DNA from: Bettongia penicillata ogilbyi
Lineage: Eukaryota; Chordata; Mammalia; Diprotodontia; Potoroidae
Direction of reading: 5' to 3'
DNA: 64,000 bases
NCBI GenBank assembly: GCA_023548195.1
Contig: JAJHZJ010000008.1
Coordinates: 3,000,215 to 3,064,214, forward strand
The position numbers and the translations under genes are program-made. The notes under the pieces are model-generated. The model did not search any database. It saw only the letters and a list, made by a program, of their open reading frames with translations, and was not told the DNA's origin. Positions 1 through 12,024 of this stretch are shown here, one piece after another (the stretch's first letter is position 1; each line of letters opens with the position of its first letter).

Positions 1-190
1 TGGTACAACTATGAGAAATGAGTACTCCTATTATCCACCTTTTTAACAAGTGAGGAAACTGGAAGAAAGATTGAGTGACTTGCCCAGAGTGTCACAGCTC
101 ATACATGTCTGAGGCCAGATTGGAACTCAGGAAGAGGAGTATTCCTCACTCCAAGCCTGGCAGTCTGTCCCCTGCTACCCATAGCTATAT
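1..190 (-). mobile_element. tRNA-headed SINE, reverse orientation (MIR/MAR or RTE-SINE type)
   Basis: On the + strand it reads as the complement of a marsupial SINE: a degraded GAGGAAACT block, GTGACTTGCCCAGAGTGTCA, then ACATGTCTGAGGCCAGA and a degraded tRNA-like head near 170-190. The left edge may lie outside the window. Confidence 0.7.
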
Positions 191-1054
191 GACTTAGGGT
201 TTTAGTTTTCTAGGCTTCACATGATCCTATTATTGAGAGAAGAATTTGAGTGATATTTAGTTCAATGCTCTCTTTTTATAGTTGGGGACTTTTTACATCC
301 TGTAAAATGAGTGTATTGTACTAAAGTTCTCTAAATTCCATTTGACATGTTCTATATATCATGTAAGTTTGACAATATTCAGTCATAGGTTTACATATAA
401 ATCCATTTTTTTCTTTGGTTAAATGGGACTGAGATAGGTTCCTAGTTTTCACTGTTATGTCTGTGAAGTTATTTCACACATTTTTATGAATCATTTTAAA
501 ATTTTTATGTAACTTCTTTGGAAATAGGAAGCTTCAAATGTGTAAGACATTTAGTTATATCTCCCTTCTTTAGGATTTGTTTTTATTGAAAAAGTCCTAG
601 AAATAGGTCTTTTAAAATTTTGGGATCTCTATCTAAACACATTTTTAAAAAGCTGTCAATTATTACTTATCAGACCCCCAAATAGATTTGCCCATTTTAT
701 TGTTCTTAGCTCTTATTGGAAGAGACTTCAACTTTTTTTCATAGATTTAGATCAAAGCAAGTAGGAAACTTAGAAGTCATCATAACTTTTCTTTCTATAA
801 GAAAGGTCAACCAATTATTTTCTCTTCCCTAAACAGACTCTTTTTATCCACTGGCTCCTTCTCTGCTATCTAAAACGTCTCTCCATTTCAAAGAAACGAA
901 ATGATAAAAAAATCTGTACACTCATGCTGTCTGTAACCATGGATTGGTCCTGCCATACCTGGCAAGCAGTTTCTATCTCAACTCCAAAAGTTACCAAACT
1001 ATATATATTCTTTAAACCAAAAATATAATTTCAAAGGCTATATCAACAAAAAGA
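191..1054. other. Intronic DNA, nothing assigned
   Basis: AT-rich DNA with no conserved reading frame, splice-framed exon or recognisable repeat. Confidence 0.5.
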
Positions 1055-1059
1055 TGAAA

Positions 1060-1595
1060 GAAAGAGGAAAAGGACCCATCTGTACATATATATTTATAGC
1101 CACTCTTTTCTTAGAATCCTCAAATTGAAAACTAGGGAATCCCTGCCTGTTGGGAAATAGCTAAACAAATTATGGTGTATGTATGAATATTGTGGAATAA
1201 TATTGTACCATAAGAAATGATGGAAGTTCAGTTTCCAAAGGACAGTGGAAAGTCCTCTGTGACCTGATGGAGAGTGTGTAGAACTCGGGTAACAATTTAG
1301 ACAATGGCAGGAGCATTATAGAGAGATATGAGTTTGATAGACTTCAGATAAATGTAGTGATAAATCATATGTTCAGACAACTAGAGATAAAACATGCTAA
1401 TGAGCTCATGCTAAAGAGAAAATAGAATTAATATGCAGAATGAGACATATCTTTGGACACTGCCACTATGGACTATGCATATTTGTTAAGAGGGTTTTAT
1501 TTTTCAGGTTTTAAAAAAGTACTTAATTGAGGTAGCAGTGGGAGGGAGAGTTAATAAATGTTTGTGAAAATAAATTATTTTTCAAAAATGAAATC
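1060..1595 (+). mobile_element. LINE-1 3' end, degraded
   Basis: It contains the end of L1 ORF2 and the 3' UTR of a marsupial L1: GGACCCATCTGTACATA, a TTTATAGCCACTCTTTT block, and an interrupted ATAATATTGTACCATAAGAA segment matching the 'YYCAIRND' region of the copy at 2028. It ends in an AT-rich tail. The reading frame is broken. Confidence 0.65.
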
Positions 1596-2027
1596 CCCAT
1601 TTCGCATAAGTTGATTAAGTTGTGATGAGAGGCAAAGGTTTGTGAACAGTAGCACTTGATTTCTTTTCTAAACTATGGTGAACCCCAATTATGCACATAC
1701 ATGGGACTTGTCAGCACAACTCACTAAGGATTTTTTAGGTTGATGGGGAAGGAGAGAACTGCTTTATCTGTTTTTTCTAAACTGAGGGAAGATCAATAGC
1801 TGAAAAACTAGACTTATGGAAAGTATTTTACCTACTCATAAATACTATTCTATTTCATTTTTCTTAACACAGTTAGTGGTGTCCCTTTCTTAGCACTGGT
1901 CAAGTAAAGTTAGGGAGCAAGTAATTTATTTTTGTAAATCATGCTGAAATTAAGTAGATTGACTGCCATGAACTCCCATTCACAGACAAGTCAACAAATC
2001 ATCAAGCGTTTGTTAAATGTTTAGTAT

Positions 2028-2675
2028 GGTTGGTGGAGTTGTGAACTGAACCCACCATTTTGGAGAACAAGCAGGAATTATGCCCATGGAGTTGTAAAAC
2101 TGTGTATACTCTTTGACCCAGCAATACCACTGGATCTGCTTCTCAGGGTAATCAGGGAAAAAAGAAAAGAACCTCCAGTGTTCTAAAATATTTATAGCAG
2201 TTCTCTTTGTGGTGGTGAAGAACTAGAAATTGAGGAGATGCCCATATATTGGGGAATGACTGAGCAAATTGTAGTATATTGGATGGAATGCTACTGTGCC
2301 ATAAGAAATGATGAGGTGGTTGATTTTAGAAAAACATGGAAAAATATGCATGAAATAGTGAAAAGTGAAATGAGCAGAACCAGAAGAACATTATATGTAG
2401 TAATAGCCCTATTGTTTGAAGAACAGTTGTGAACAACTAAGTTATTCTGAGTATTATAAATACTCAAATCAACTACGAAGGAAGACGCTATACATCTCCA
2501 GAAAATGGTTTTAGATATATCTATCTATCTATACATATATATGTATATATGTGTATGGACATATATATCTCTATGTCTGTCAAAGTGTGGCCTTCTCTAG
2601 TGGGGAGTGGGGAGGCAGGGAGACAGTTTAGAACAGAAAATGTAATAAGAAAAATAAATTGCATTTTAAACAATT
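2028..2675 (+). mobile_element. LINE-1 3' end, ORF2 C-terminus plus 3' UTR
   Basis: Translated pieces match the C-terminal zinc-knuckle-side end of L1 ORF2p: GGVVN, a 'TLCTLCPSNTT'-like stretch, and MECYCAIRNDEVVDFRKTWK at 2285-2344. TGAGCAGAACCAGAAGAACA follows, then a 3' UTR with short TCTATC and TATATG tracts and an A-rich tail near 2640-2675. The start is 5'-truncated and the frame is interrupted. It is a dead copy. Confidence 0.8.
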
Positions 2676-2689
2676 TTTAGTATATCCCA

Positions 2690-3200
2690 GTGCTGAACAC
2701 TGGTAATACAAAGAACAGTCCCTGTATTCTCAAGGAGCTTGAAGTCACATGATGGCAGCAATATGTCAGCAACCATGTATACACAGGATGTATTCAGGAT
2801 AGTTTGGAGGTCAGCTCAGAGAGAAGAAACTTGGCCTCAAGCAAGGGCCACTGAAAAAGGCTTCTTGTAAAAGGTGGGATTTTAGCTGGACTTGAAAGAA
2901 GACAGGAAATCCAGGAGGTGAAAAGAAGTTCCAGACATGGGAGACAGTCACTGAAAATGCCCACGAGATGGAAATTTTTATGAGAGGAATAGTAACATGG
3001 CCCTTGTCCCTGAAAGGTAGAATATATGAGGGGAATAAGGTTTAAGACCAGAAAGGTAGGCAGGGGCTACATTGTGAAGGACTTAAAAAAAAGTCAAACA
3101 CAGGATTTGATTTTTGATATGGGTGGTACTGGGAGGAGGAAGCGGGGAGACCAGCACTTTGGGAAGACTACTCTGATAGTTAAAAGGATATCCTATTATT
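2690..3200 (+). repeat. Interspersed repeat of unassigned family
   Basis: Starts AACACTGGTAATACAAAGA, then CCCTGTATTCTCAAGGAGCT, CAGGAAATCCAGGAGGTGAA and GGTAGGCAGGGGCTACATTG. I recognise these phrases as a recurring mammalian interspersed repeat (see also 14865-15965), but I cannot name the family. Confidence 0.5.
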
Positions 3201-3204
3201 CCCA

Positions 3205-4900
3205 AACCAAATTAATTCAAGCTTAGGCAATACTTTATATTTGTAATTAGTATTTAAAATCTTGGCCATTTCAGGTGCCTGTACCTATACCACAATGCCT
3301 TCTTCAAAGCAGTTGTCAGTTTCTTTAAAGCAGCGTTTTGGTGTTTAGGTGTTATCAACTGGATTTGATTTTTTTTTCAGTTGACTGAAATGTTCACATT
3401 GCCCAAGATCCCAGGAATTGGCCCCTCAAGTAAGATTTAGGGCAAAGGAGAGCCATTGTCTCTTCCTTCTTTCACTGACTCTGGTTGCCAGAACTACTTC
3501 GAGCCACAGAAAGGATGTTTTCTTTCCCTGCTTCATTGTATCTTCTGCTGACAATCCAAGAGTGAAGAACTGCATTTGTACACGAGATGATAGAAATGAC
3601 CTTTGTTTCCATTCTGCTGTCATTCATTAGCACTTTTGTTCATAGTTAAGAGCTTTAGGGTGGTGGTGAGAGGGCATTAAATCAGAAAAAATGTGGCCTG
3701 TGGTCCCCACAAGAATTTGATAAGCTGCGGGGTGAAGGGTGGGAGGCAGGCTCTCTGTGCCTGCTCTAATGGAACTACGTGAAAAGAGAGAAACATTTGG
3801 CAAACGTGACAGGGAATGAAGGAGAAAGTTAGCTCCCCAGTGATGTTGTCAACAGTCTGAACTATGTTGTTGAAAAGTTTTGGGAGCTACATAGTCTCTG
3901 TGGTGATTTTATAAGAAGAAGAAATGTGGATAACTTCATAAAAAGAGAATGTGACCACCCTGTTGGTGGGTGGACATTCTGTTGGTGAAACAAATTATGT
4001 AAGATTATCCACTTATGAGATGTACTTTAACTTCTTGTAGTCATATTACTAAGAGTACAGATGTTACAGTTTTACTAAGTTACTAAGATATACATATTTA
4101 ACTCTGGGGGAATAATTTTGAAGGGAAACAGCAAATAATGCCTCATAGTAGCCATTTTGGTAGGCTGATTTTTGTTTGTATCAAATGGATGAACTTAGTG
4201 TACATTTTGATTCTTGGATGCATTTATGATTAAATTACTTATTTTAAGTTTTACTTTTCTGAATTAGAATTTCCCATTTCATTCACTGGGAATTAGGTAA
4301 AAATGTTTTCCATCAGAGAAATGTCAGTAGATAGTTCTGTGGGACAAAGGTAATTCTTTTTCTCTCATGGGTGATTAAATTCTTTGCCAGAGATGCTTAT
4401 GAACTATTTTTCTATTCCTCACCTGTGATACTTTATCTCAACGCCATGGCTTTGCACTGAAGTTATGGTCCTTCCTCACTTGCTTCCTACAATTGCCGCT
4501 TTCCTGAATTTAGAGTTCAGCTTAAATAGAACCGTCCACATGAAGCCTTTCCTGATTGAAATTAGTTCATTTGTGAGGATGAAACATTTCCCAGTAGCAT
4601 CCCCAATTTATGTTCAGTCAGCTTTGTTTTGAGTTAGAATTTAATTCATTTCATTCCAGCCATATAAATGAGTTATATTGATGAGTAAAAATAGTTTTTG
4701 AAATCCTGTGAATGAATGTGTTAAAGTTGGGGGGGACATTTGAAGAATGGGGTTCATTGTGGGGAGTGACAATTTCCTTTTCTAGTTAGATAGCCTAGAT
4801 TTAACTGAGCTATCATTTAAGTAATTTTTTGTTCTCACAATTTTTGTAAAATTAATTCTGAGTTACTTCTAAATAGAATCATAGTCAGAACCTTTTAAAA
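3205..4900. other. Intronic DNA, nothing assigned
   Basis: Short open frames on both strands overlap each other and lack codon structure. No splice-framed exon or known repeat was seen. Confidence 0.5.
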
Positions 4901-4904
4901 CTAT

Positions 4905-5070
4905 AAGATAATTAGTTATTATCTGGTCCAGTCCACTCATTTTCCAGATAAGGAAATAGGCCTAGAGAAATTTAACACCTTGTGCAGGGCCACACATCTC
5001 ATTGGTGACAGCAGAGCAAAGTCAGTACTAGAAGGAACCCTCACATCATCTTTTCATTCAAACACAGTGC
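4905..5070 (-). mobile_element. MIR/CORE-type SINE fragment
   Basis: Reads as the complement of a SINE: TCATTTTCCAGATAAGGAAA, CCTAGAGAAATTTAACACCT and GGGCCACACATCTCATTGGT. Confidence 0.65.
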
Positions 5071-5094
5071 GGAATATGCCTCTTCCTCCATGAG

Positions 5095-5335
5095 TTCAGG
5101 TATGGCCCAAGACACTTAATAGCTGTATGACCGTGGGCAAGTCATGTCCTTTAACCTGTCTAAATAGCCCCTTTCCTCCCTGTGTTATTGTGAAGGTAAA
5201 ATGAGGCGATATTTGCCAAGAACTTTGAAAACCTTCAAGTATTGTAGAAATGATCATCCTCATAATAGCTATTATCATTTTTATTGTTTTACAGAATTTA
5301 ATTCTTGTCATCTTGAGTGACTGTTACCTTACACC
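5095..5335 (+). mobile_element. MAR1/CORE-type SINE
   Basis: Contains TAGCTGTATGACCGTGGGCA, AAGTCATGTCCTTTAACC, AAAATGAGGCGATA and an ATAATAGCTATTATCATTTT tail, typical of marsupial MAR1. Confidence 0.75.
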
Positions 5336-5374
5336 CAGGCTTTCCAAAGCAAAACTCCTCTGTTCAAGCTTCCC

Positions 5375-5546
5375 TAGTTCTGTTTTCATTTTATTTTTTA
5401 ATTTAATGAATAAAACAAGCATTTCTATTAGTATAGTGTACATGAAACTGCAAATCTACCTTGTGCAACTTGCTTTTTCTTTTAAATATATAATAAAGTT
5501 ACTTCTTTTCCCTCTTCCCCCACCCTGGAGATGGCTACCATTAGAC

Positions 5547-5601
<55 letters not shown>

Positions 5602-5830
5602 TGTTCTACATATACTTCACTTTATCAGTTCTTTCTTTGGATGCAGTTATTATCTTTCTTCCCATGTCCTTTATAATTAATGTGGGTATTTATAATAGTC
5701 AGAATGACTTCTTTGCTCAGTCATTCTTAAAACAGTGTTGCTGTTACTGTAGACAGTGTTTTCTTGCCTTTGCTCATTTATATTTTTGATTTCATTTTGT
5801 TGATGATGTCTTCGTCCTTCTAGTCTCCAG
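5375..5830 (-). mobile_element. LINE-1 3' end, reverse orientation, with internal (GT)n
   Basis: On the + strand it reads AATTTAATGAATAAAACAAG, GGAGATGGCTACCATTAGAC, a (GT)n tract at 5551-5596, then TTAATGTGGGTATTTATAAT and a CAGTGTTGCTGTTACTGTAG block that recurs in reverse-oriented L1 3' ends such as the one at 55913-56640. Confidence 0.6.
5551..5596. repeat. (GT)n microsatellite
   Basis: About 23 uninterrupted GT units. Confidence 0.95.
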
Positions 5831-5879
5831 GGTTTGAAATGTGGGCATTTTCTGTGACTGCCCTTTGCCTCCCTCGTCA

Positions 5880-6700
5880 CATCTGGTTAGCTGCAGTCTT
5901 GGTGACTCTACTGCCCCATCTCCTCTTGGATCCCTCCGCTCTTCTCTACCTCCTGTTACAGGCTCTCATGTTAACAGCCTCCCAACTTGCCTCTCTTCTT
6001 TCCTCCAATCATTCGTTTACCGGCCAGAATTATTAATGGGCATAGTATTATGTGTGATTCATGCATAATAATCATTATGTATAACCAAGTAAGATTACGT
6101 GTAATGTGCATAATATTAAGGTGGCCTGTGACCTGCTGGTTCAGATTCTTCGGTTGGCTCCCTGTGGCCCTTAGAGTAAAGATAAACTTTTCAGCCTGGC
6201 AGCCCTCTCCAGCTCTCCAGTCTTGTTTCCCATCATTCTCCTCCTTACTTCTTGTTCTGGCTAAATCGGACCATTCTGTGGTCTTGTGCTGGCCATGCCT
6301 GCCTTTTTGCTTCATCCGTACTGTCCTCCACACCTGCTGAACATTTCTTCCTCATCTTTGCTTTCTGAAATCTTCCTCTTATGACATGGTTAGTCTCAGG
6401 GCTCACTTTCTGCATGAATCCTTCCCTGACCCTACTAACTCAAAGTGTTCTTTTCTTTTTCCCCTATCTGTAGAGTTTGAAATGTATGGAAAAAAAACCC
6501 CTAGCTATGTATATAGTTTGTATGAACTGTCCTGCCCCTCTCCCCCAATCATAATTTTTTCTTAAAAATACTTAGCTGCATAGTTACTACATATTTCATC
6601 CCAACTCCTGCTCCCATCCTTTTTCATCTTTGTGTCTGCAGTGATTAACACAGTTATCTGCTCATAACAAAGACTTAACTCAGGTTTGTTGAATTATAAT
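5880..6700 (+). mobile_element. L2-like LINE 3' region, degraded
   Basis: A C/T-rich strand with the phrases GGTTGGCTCCCTGTGGCCCT, TGCATGAATCCTTCCCTGAC and a final AGTGATTAACACAGTTATCT tail. It resembles the better preserved L2-like copy at 46735-47635. No open frame survives. It contains the first copy of a 127-bp direct repeat. Confidence 0.55.
6071..6197 (+). repeat. 127-bp direct repeat, copy 1
   Basis: Matches 6837-6963 at about 125 of 127 positions, with an offset of 766 bp. Flanks on both sides differ. This copy sits inside the L2-like stretch. Confidence 0.9.
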
Positions 6701-6836
6701 AAATCTAACCAATCTAAACATCTTTTCAATTGTCTTGATGGATTCGACTATTGTTGTATGATCTCAAATAGGAGCATGAGGTTGGGAAAGTGATGTCATG
6801 ACTTGCAAGTGAATTGGATTTAAGTGAGAGAGGGTT

Positions 6837-6963
6837 ATCATTATGTATAACCAAGTAAGATTACGTGTAATGTGCATAATATTAAGGTGGCCTGTGACCT
6901 GCTGGTTCAGATTCTTCGGTTGGCTCCCTGTGTCCCTTAGAGTAAAGATAAATTTTTCAGCCT
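6837..6963 (+). repeat. 127-bp direct repeat, copy 2
   Basis: Second copy of 6071-6197; the two visible differences are GTGGCCC/GTGTCCC and AAACTTT/AAATTTT. A purine/pyrimidine (ATACAC)-rich patch follows at 7000-7065. Confidence 0.9.
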
Positions 6964-7099
6964 CACTTTCTCCTCTGGAGCCATCTGGGTCCAGTGACCA
7001 CATACATACATACACATATACATATATGCACATGCACACACATGTATATTTATACATACACAGATCAGGACAACTGGAGATGGACCCCATGGATTTTGA

Positions 7100-7330
7100 T
7101 AGTTTAACATTAGTTAGAGCACTGGTCCTGGAGTCAAGAAGACCTGAATTCAAATCTAACCTCAGGCAATTACCCTAAACCTCAGTTTCCTCAGCTACAA
7201 AATGAGACACAATAACTACAGCTCCCTCACAGTGTTGTTGTAAAAATGAAATGAAATCCTATTTTCTAAAGTATTTAAGTACAATGTCTGGCACAAAGTG
7301 CCTAATTTATGCTTATTCAATAATTTCCAT
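7100..7330 (+). mobile_element. MAR1/CORE-type SINE just upstream of a WWC2 exon
   Basis: Contains GTTAGAGCACTGGTCCTGGA, GAATTCAAATCTAACCTCAG, CCTCAGTTTCCTCAGCTACA and a GTGTTGTTGTAAAAATGAAA body. It ends about 50 bp before the splice acceptor at 7378. Confidence 0.8.
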
Positions 7331-7379
7331 TTCTAGAAGGCATGATTCTCATTGGCTTACCTGTTTTCACTAATTTTAG

Positions 7380-7489
7380 GTTAACCAAACCCCTTTCATT
7401 TGCGGATTGTGTTGGAGATGAGCTGCCATGGGGATGGGAAGCAGCATTTGACCACCAGATTGGTGTCTACTACATTGACCACATCAACA
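7380..7489 (+). CDS. WWC2: WWC2 internal coding exon, start of second WW domain (probably exon 2)
   Basis: This exon encodes the linker after WW domain 1 ([14 protein letters not shown]) and the first two strands of WW domain 2 ([20 protein letters not shown]). The acceptor is TTTTAG at 7374-7379 and the donor is GTAAGT from 7490. The exon is 110 bp: one base completing an Arg codon, 36 codons, then one base that starts a Lys codon finished in the next exon. WWC proteins are cytosolic scaffolds that bring LATS1/2 to their activators and so restrain YAP/TAZ in the Hippo pathway; their WW domains bind PPxY partners. The linker and the downstream KYDPDILKAEI segment fit WWC2 better than WWC1 or WWC3. 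The numbering as exon 2 is inferred, because WW domain 1 is not in the window. Confidence 0.93.
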
Positions 7490-9415
7490 GTAAGTTTCTC
7501 TTTTCTTTGAAAACACCTACACCAAACATCTGTTGTTTAAGATGTATCTGGTTGTGTTATCTCAATTTCTTTGTCTACAAAGTGCATTTTCTCTGTGCTT
7601 TACATTTTTTGAAATGGGAGAGAAATTTCTTAAGTACAAACAACAAAAGCCATGTCCAACTTGAGAATAATTAGTCAGTGAGAAAGTGGATTTACTGTTT
7701 TCTGGTAAGGACAAAGTTCTTCCTTACTCTAGTGTTAATTTTGTTGGTACGTGGGGACATTCCTTGCTCTGCCTATATTTGGTCTCTCAAGACTATGGGG
7801 ATGGAATTAAGTGGCCCTCTCCTGCTCTTGAAAATTTAGCCTGTCTCATCGTAGTTCAGAGCACTCTGAATCCCTGCCTGTTATTGCTCTATGGGGACTT
7901 TGAAAGTGCTTTAGTTGTAAGGGGCAAAGGAGATGCGATTGCTTTTTCACCCCTCAGGACTCCGCAGCAGACAGAGTTAGACAGCCATTGTCCTACATGT
8001 GGGTTAGCTCCCCTGGAGAGAGCCATGTTGTCCTCTTGATCTTTGCAGCTGCTCTCAGTTTTCCTCTGGGGTTTGGGAGGGATTTCCTTCTCAGTTTTCT
8101 TTTGCTGATTTTCCTGTAGCTTATGTAGCAGATGAACTTCTCATACCTTTGTGGAAGGATTTCATTAATGCAAGTGTTTTGGAAACATGATTGGATATAT
8201 TTCATACTTTAAAAACTCTCTTTGGCAAATTCTCATATTGTAAATCATTATGTAATGAGACCACTGTGTGATATATTTACGTTATCAGTACAGTAGAACA
8301 AGTGATACATTAGTTATTTGTTCACTTTTGAAGCTTTCATTTGAGGTTGGTAGTTGATACAGTTTTTAATAGACCAAAGAAAGATTAGATGGATAGCACA
8401 TACTTATTTTTTTAGAAAGCCATAAAGCTAAACATATTAACTATGTTTGAACATACTTGTACCAGTTCTCATTGAGAAAAGATATCTCTCACTTAGTGAT
8501 ATTTCTAAAGATGGCAGGTTTCATCTTTATAAACATGAATATTCGTTTTCTCCTATAATGAGAAAGGATCCAAAACTAATGAAATCATACTTCACACATC
8601 TGAAAATCTGCAGTGGGTGAAGGCCATCTGTTAGGCGGGCCTGGTAATGAGAGAAGGCTTCGTATATCTCTGAGTAATCTTTTGTGAAGCTCTTGTAAAA
8701 GTTAAAAGAGGTTAGACTGAAGTCTGTTCTTCCAGTAATTTCCACTAAAGGAAGGTGCTCTGCTGAGGAAGCAATCAGAAATGAATAATGAAATGTTCAC
8801 ATCAATCCAGTGGTAGACAGGGAACCAGAGAAGATTAGCTAGCAAAGAAGTATTACATGATGAAATTTCCTAATAAGTCAGCAGGTACACATGGGCACTA
8901 TGAATCACTAATGACTGTGCAGCAGCTTTGCCAATTCTCACATCATCTGACTCTCAGGCCCAGGATGAAGCTGGGATGAAGGAGGGAGGTGTTGAATTAT
9001 CAAGGCAAAGCCTTTAAAATAGGCACACAGGTAGGGACTTACTGTATCGGTGAAACCCAGGGCATTTTTCTAAGGCAGCTTTTATGCATGTAGATGACTG
9101 TTTATATAAATAACACTTACCATAAATGATACCTCCTATCTCTTTTTAATCTGCTCAGAAGAAATTTTTTGGAAATTCTTCATCAACCTGAGAGGTTTTT
9201 GAAGTTTATGAGTTTAAAGCCAATCATAGTTTCCCAGAGAATCCAAAACCTGGTGAATTTTAGATTTTAACTCTGTTTTTGTTTGTTTTTAGCTCTGATT
9301 GTCACCCAGTTAGGCACTCCAAAGTCCTTTGGTGGAAGAGAATAATTGCTTTAAAAAAAATAAAAGTATGGGCTCCACTTTATTACTTGATAAGACCTTT
9401 GATTTCTTCTATGTG
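7490..9415. other. Start of 25.7 kb WWC2 intron, nothing assigned
   Basis: No recognisable repeat or exon-like segment. The long open frame running into 7674 and 8039 is read-through of the exon and background frames. Confidence 0.5.
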
Positions 9416-9419
9416 GGGG

Positions 9420-9620
9420 ATTCCTGTGATGTGGTGGAATGATAACTAGATTTAGAATTACAGTATTTGGTTAGAATTCTGGCTTTGATAATTACTCCCC
9501 CTGTGATCTCATTTAAGTCATTTAACCTCTCTTGGCCTCATTGTCTTCATCTGAAAAATCAGGCAGTTGGACTCTATGTTCCCTACCATTGCTTTCATCT
9601 CTAAATCCTATGGTGCCATG
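9420..9620 (+). mobile_element. MIR/MAR-type SINE
   Basis: GTGGTGGAATGATAACTAGA, a TTAACCTCTCTTGGCCTCAT block, CAGGCAGTTGGACTCTATGT and CATCTCTAAATCCTATGGT. Confidence 0.7.
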
Positions 9621-10234
9621 CCTTAGCAGACTGTATCACAAAGCAATCTGTTACCTGATACCTAGACTTTTGCTGATGAGAACCCATCCTTAATTTAGCT
9701 AGGCAGGTTCTCAATGGAAGGCACAAGGTCTTTTTCCCCTTGTCCTCACACACTTCCCATTTAAGTTAAGACCAGACATTTTGCTTTGCTGGAAGGGTCT
9801 TTGAGAACCCAGTAAGAATTTGGGACCATCTGTGATAATTAGGATAAACTGAAGTCTCTTGAAGCAGTCATCAAAGGATGGTAACACGCAGATGCATCCG
9901 CCTTTAATTTACTCCATGAGTAAAATTACATTTGTATCTAAAACATTTTCTACATTTATTGTTGAAATGATAATAAAAGTCTTTATTCTCCTACCCCCCC
10001 TCCCCTTTCCTCCCAGTCCTCATCATCCTTGGCCTTCTGAAACTGACCAGCTGTCACTGCTGGCCAGATAATTCAATCTCTCTTCCCTAATTAATTCTTC
10101 CTTTCTCTCTTTCTTACTCTCCTTGTTCTGGTTATTCTGTATTCATTTCTTTCACACTTTCTTCTTAGAGGTCTTCTTTTTCCCTTAGTCAGGGTAGCTT
10201 TCAAGGCTGTTTCCTCTTTCCTTTCCCTTGATGA

Positions 10235-10430
10235 GCCTCTCCATTACTGGAAAGAATGTTGGACTTGGAGCCAGAGGAATCCTGGACTTGGATTCTGTCT
10301 CTGCCACTTGATGCCTGTGTGACTTTGGGTGAGTCTCTTTGGATCCTAGTTTCCATATGTCTTAAATTAGAGTGTTGAACAGCTAAATTCTAAGATCTCT
10401 TCTAGCTCTGAAGCATATGATTGGTCCCAT
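10235..10430 (+). mobile_element. MIR/MAR-type SINE
   Basis: GTTGGACTTGGAGCCAGAGG, CTCTGCCACTTGATGCCTGT, GTGACTTTGGGTGAGTCTCT and TCTTCTAGCTCTGAAGCATA. Confidence 0.75.
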
Positions 10431-10439
10431 GACTTCTAT

Positions 10440-10860
10440 TGCCAAAGTAATCTTCCTAGCACCTGGGTCTTATCTCATCAGTGCCTTCTCCAGACACCTT
10501 CCATGGTTCACTATTGCTTTAGTCTGGCATTCTAGGACAACCCTCTACCATATGATGCTATCCTGCCTTCCCTACATAATATGTAAATGACATTAAAGAA
10601 CATCTTCCTGTTGTAATCACTGCCTTACAGAAAGCACTAAATCCAGTGTTACTATTTTCCATATTTACCTGCTCATTCCTTTACTTCCCCTTCTTCGTCT
10701 GTTTGACTTTTTCCTATGTCCTCTGTGTTCTAGCTTATACAAGCAAGCATCTTTTGCCTTATGTTAGACTATAAGTAAGTTCCTTCAGAGTACTGCTTTT
10801 CATCTTTGTATGCTATGTACTTTGTGTACTGTGTTTCACATAGTAGGTGCAGGTTCATTT
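10440..10860 (+). mobile_element. L2-like LINE 3' region, degraded
   Basis: CCAAAGTAATCTTCCTAGCA, GCCTTCTCCAGACACCTTCC and a tail with TTTCACATAGTAGGTGCA. The last phrase is the shared L2/MIR 3' end. Confidence 0.5.
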
Positions 10861-11519
10861 GTAGTGAATTTTTCTTTCCCTCACAATTCAATCCTTAGGC
10901 ATTTTTTCCTTCAGGAATTAAAACTCATTTCTATTTAAGTAGAAAACAATTCATTTGTAATATTTTTGAAAATAATCAGAAAGGTATAAAACTTTTAGGG
11001 CTGCCATTCTAGTGCCTTGATGGATTTGATGCACCCTCAAGTGTCCAAATTACGTGCAGCAAAGTAGTTTATTCACATAAAAGGACCTGGTTCATTATCT
11101 CATTAATCTTCAAGACATTCCTGTAAAGTAGTTTAGAGAGCAAATGTTATTATCCTATTTTAACAGCTGGTATGTGCATATGCTATTTCTGTGCATTACA
11201 CAATTTCAGCAGTTTTTCCTTTTCTTTTTATGAAGGATGAGGTATTGAAGAGTTTCGTTTGTTAAAACTGTTTGTCTCATCTGGGTCAATGCCTTAAAGT
11301 TTGACCTTGAAAACTATAGTTACTTAAAACTATAGGCTTATGGCAGTTTTGTGAGATTTTACCTTATTTGTAGACAAGAGCTTGAAGTCAGTTGTGAAGT
11401 GTTTTTCAAAAACCATTGGAACTGGGAAATATTCATCTTGAGGATGGAAGGCTCAAAGTTGGAATCTTTTAAACTTAATCATATGCCTCAGTTTCTTTAT
11501 CTGCAAGCATCGATTTAAA

Positions 11520-11660
11520 AGTAGAAGGGGCTGTAGGGGCCCAACCCTCTCATTTTACAAATGAGGAAAGTAAGTGGTGAAACCAGTACTCACCATATTT
11601 AGACCCATTGACCCTGAACCCGGTCCACTTCAAGGAACTCTTAAGGACCCTTCCAGCACT
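11520..11660 (-). mobile_element. MIR-type SINE fragment
   Basis: CTCATTTTACAAATGAGGAA followed by a GTGGTGAAACCAG segment and a degraded head. Confidence 0.6.
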
Positions 11661-11669
11661 GTATCCGAT

Positions 11670-11915
11670 GATGATAACAATTCTTTGTAGTGGTAGAAAA
11701 AACTCAGCTCTGTGTTTGGAGTCTAGAAAGATGTGAGTTTGATTCTAGTCATATGACCATGGGGATGTCATTGAACGTTGTCTATAAAATAGAGATACAC
11801 TTGGAGTATATCCCTTGGGGTGTCTACCACACATGGTGGTTGCAAAGATTAAATGAGATAATACATGTAAAACCTTGTAAGCCTTTCTCTATGTAAATGT
11901 TCATAAAAATGTTAA
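11670..11915 (+). mobile_element. MAR1/CORE-type SINE
   Basis: TTTGGAGTCTAGAAAGATGT, GGTGGTTGCAAAGATTAAAT, GAGATAATACATGTAAAACC and GTAAATGTTCATAAAAATGT. Head and CORE-like body are both present. Confidence 0.75.
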
Positions 11916-12024
11916 CAGGTGTTTCTTTTTCTTTACCCGATGAAAATGCATGTCCTCTGGAGGTAAAGGGGAAGAATCTTGAGCTTAAAGCTTTCTGTTC
12001 TTCTCCTCCAATGATTCTTTCATA

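Noticed and set aside
5250..5789. A 179-codon open frame on the + strand
   Set aside because: It runs through a SINE, a reverse-oriented L1 end and a (GT)n tract that is translated as Val/Cys repeats. It has no gene-like structure.
7342..7674. The open frame around the first WWC2 exon as a single-exon gene
   Set aside because: Only 7380-7489 matches the WWC family. The start lies in intron and the end is intronic read-through past a consensus donor.
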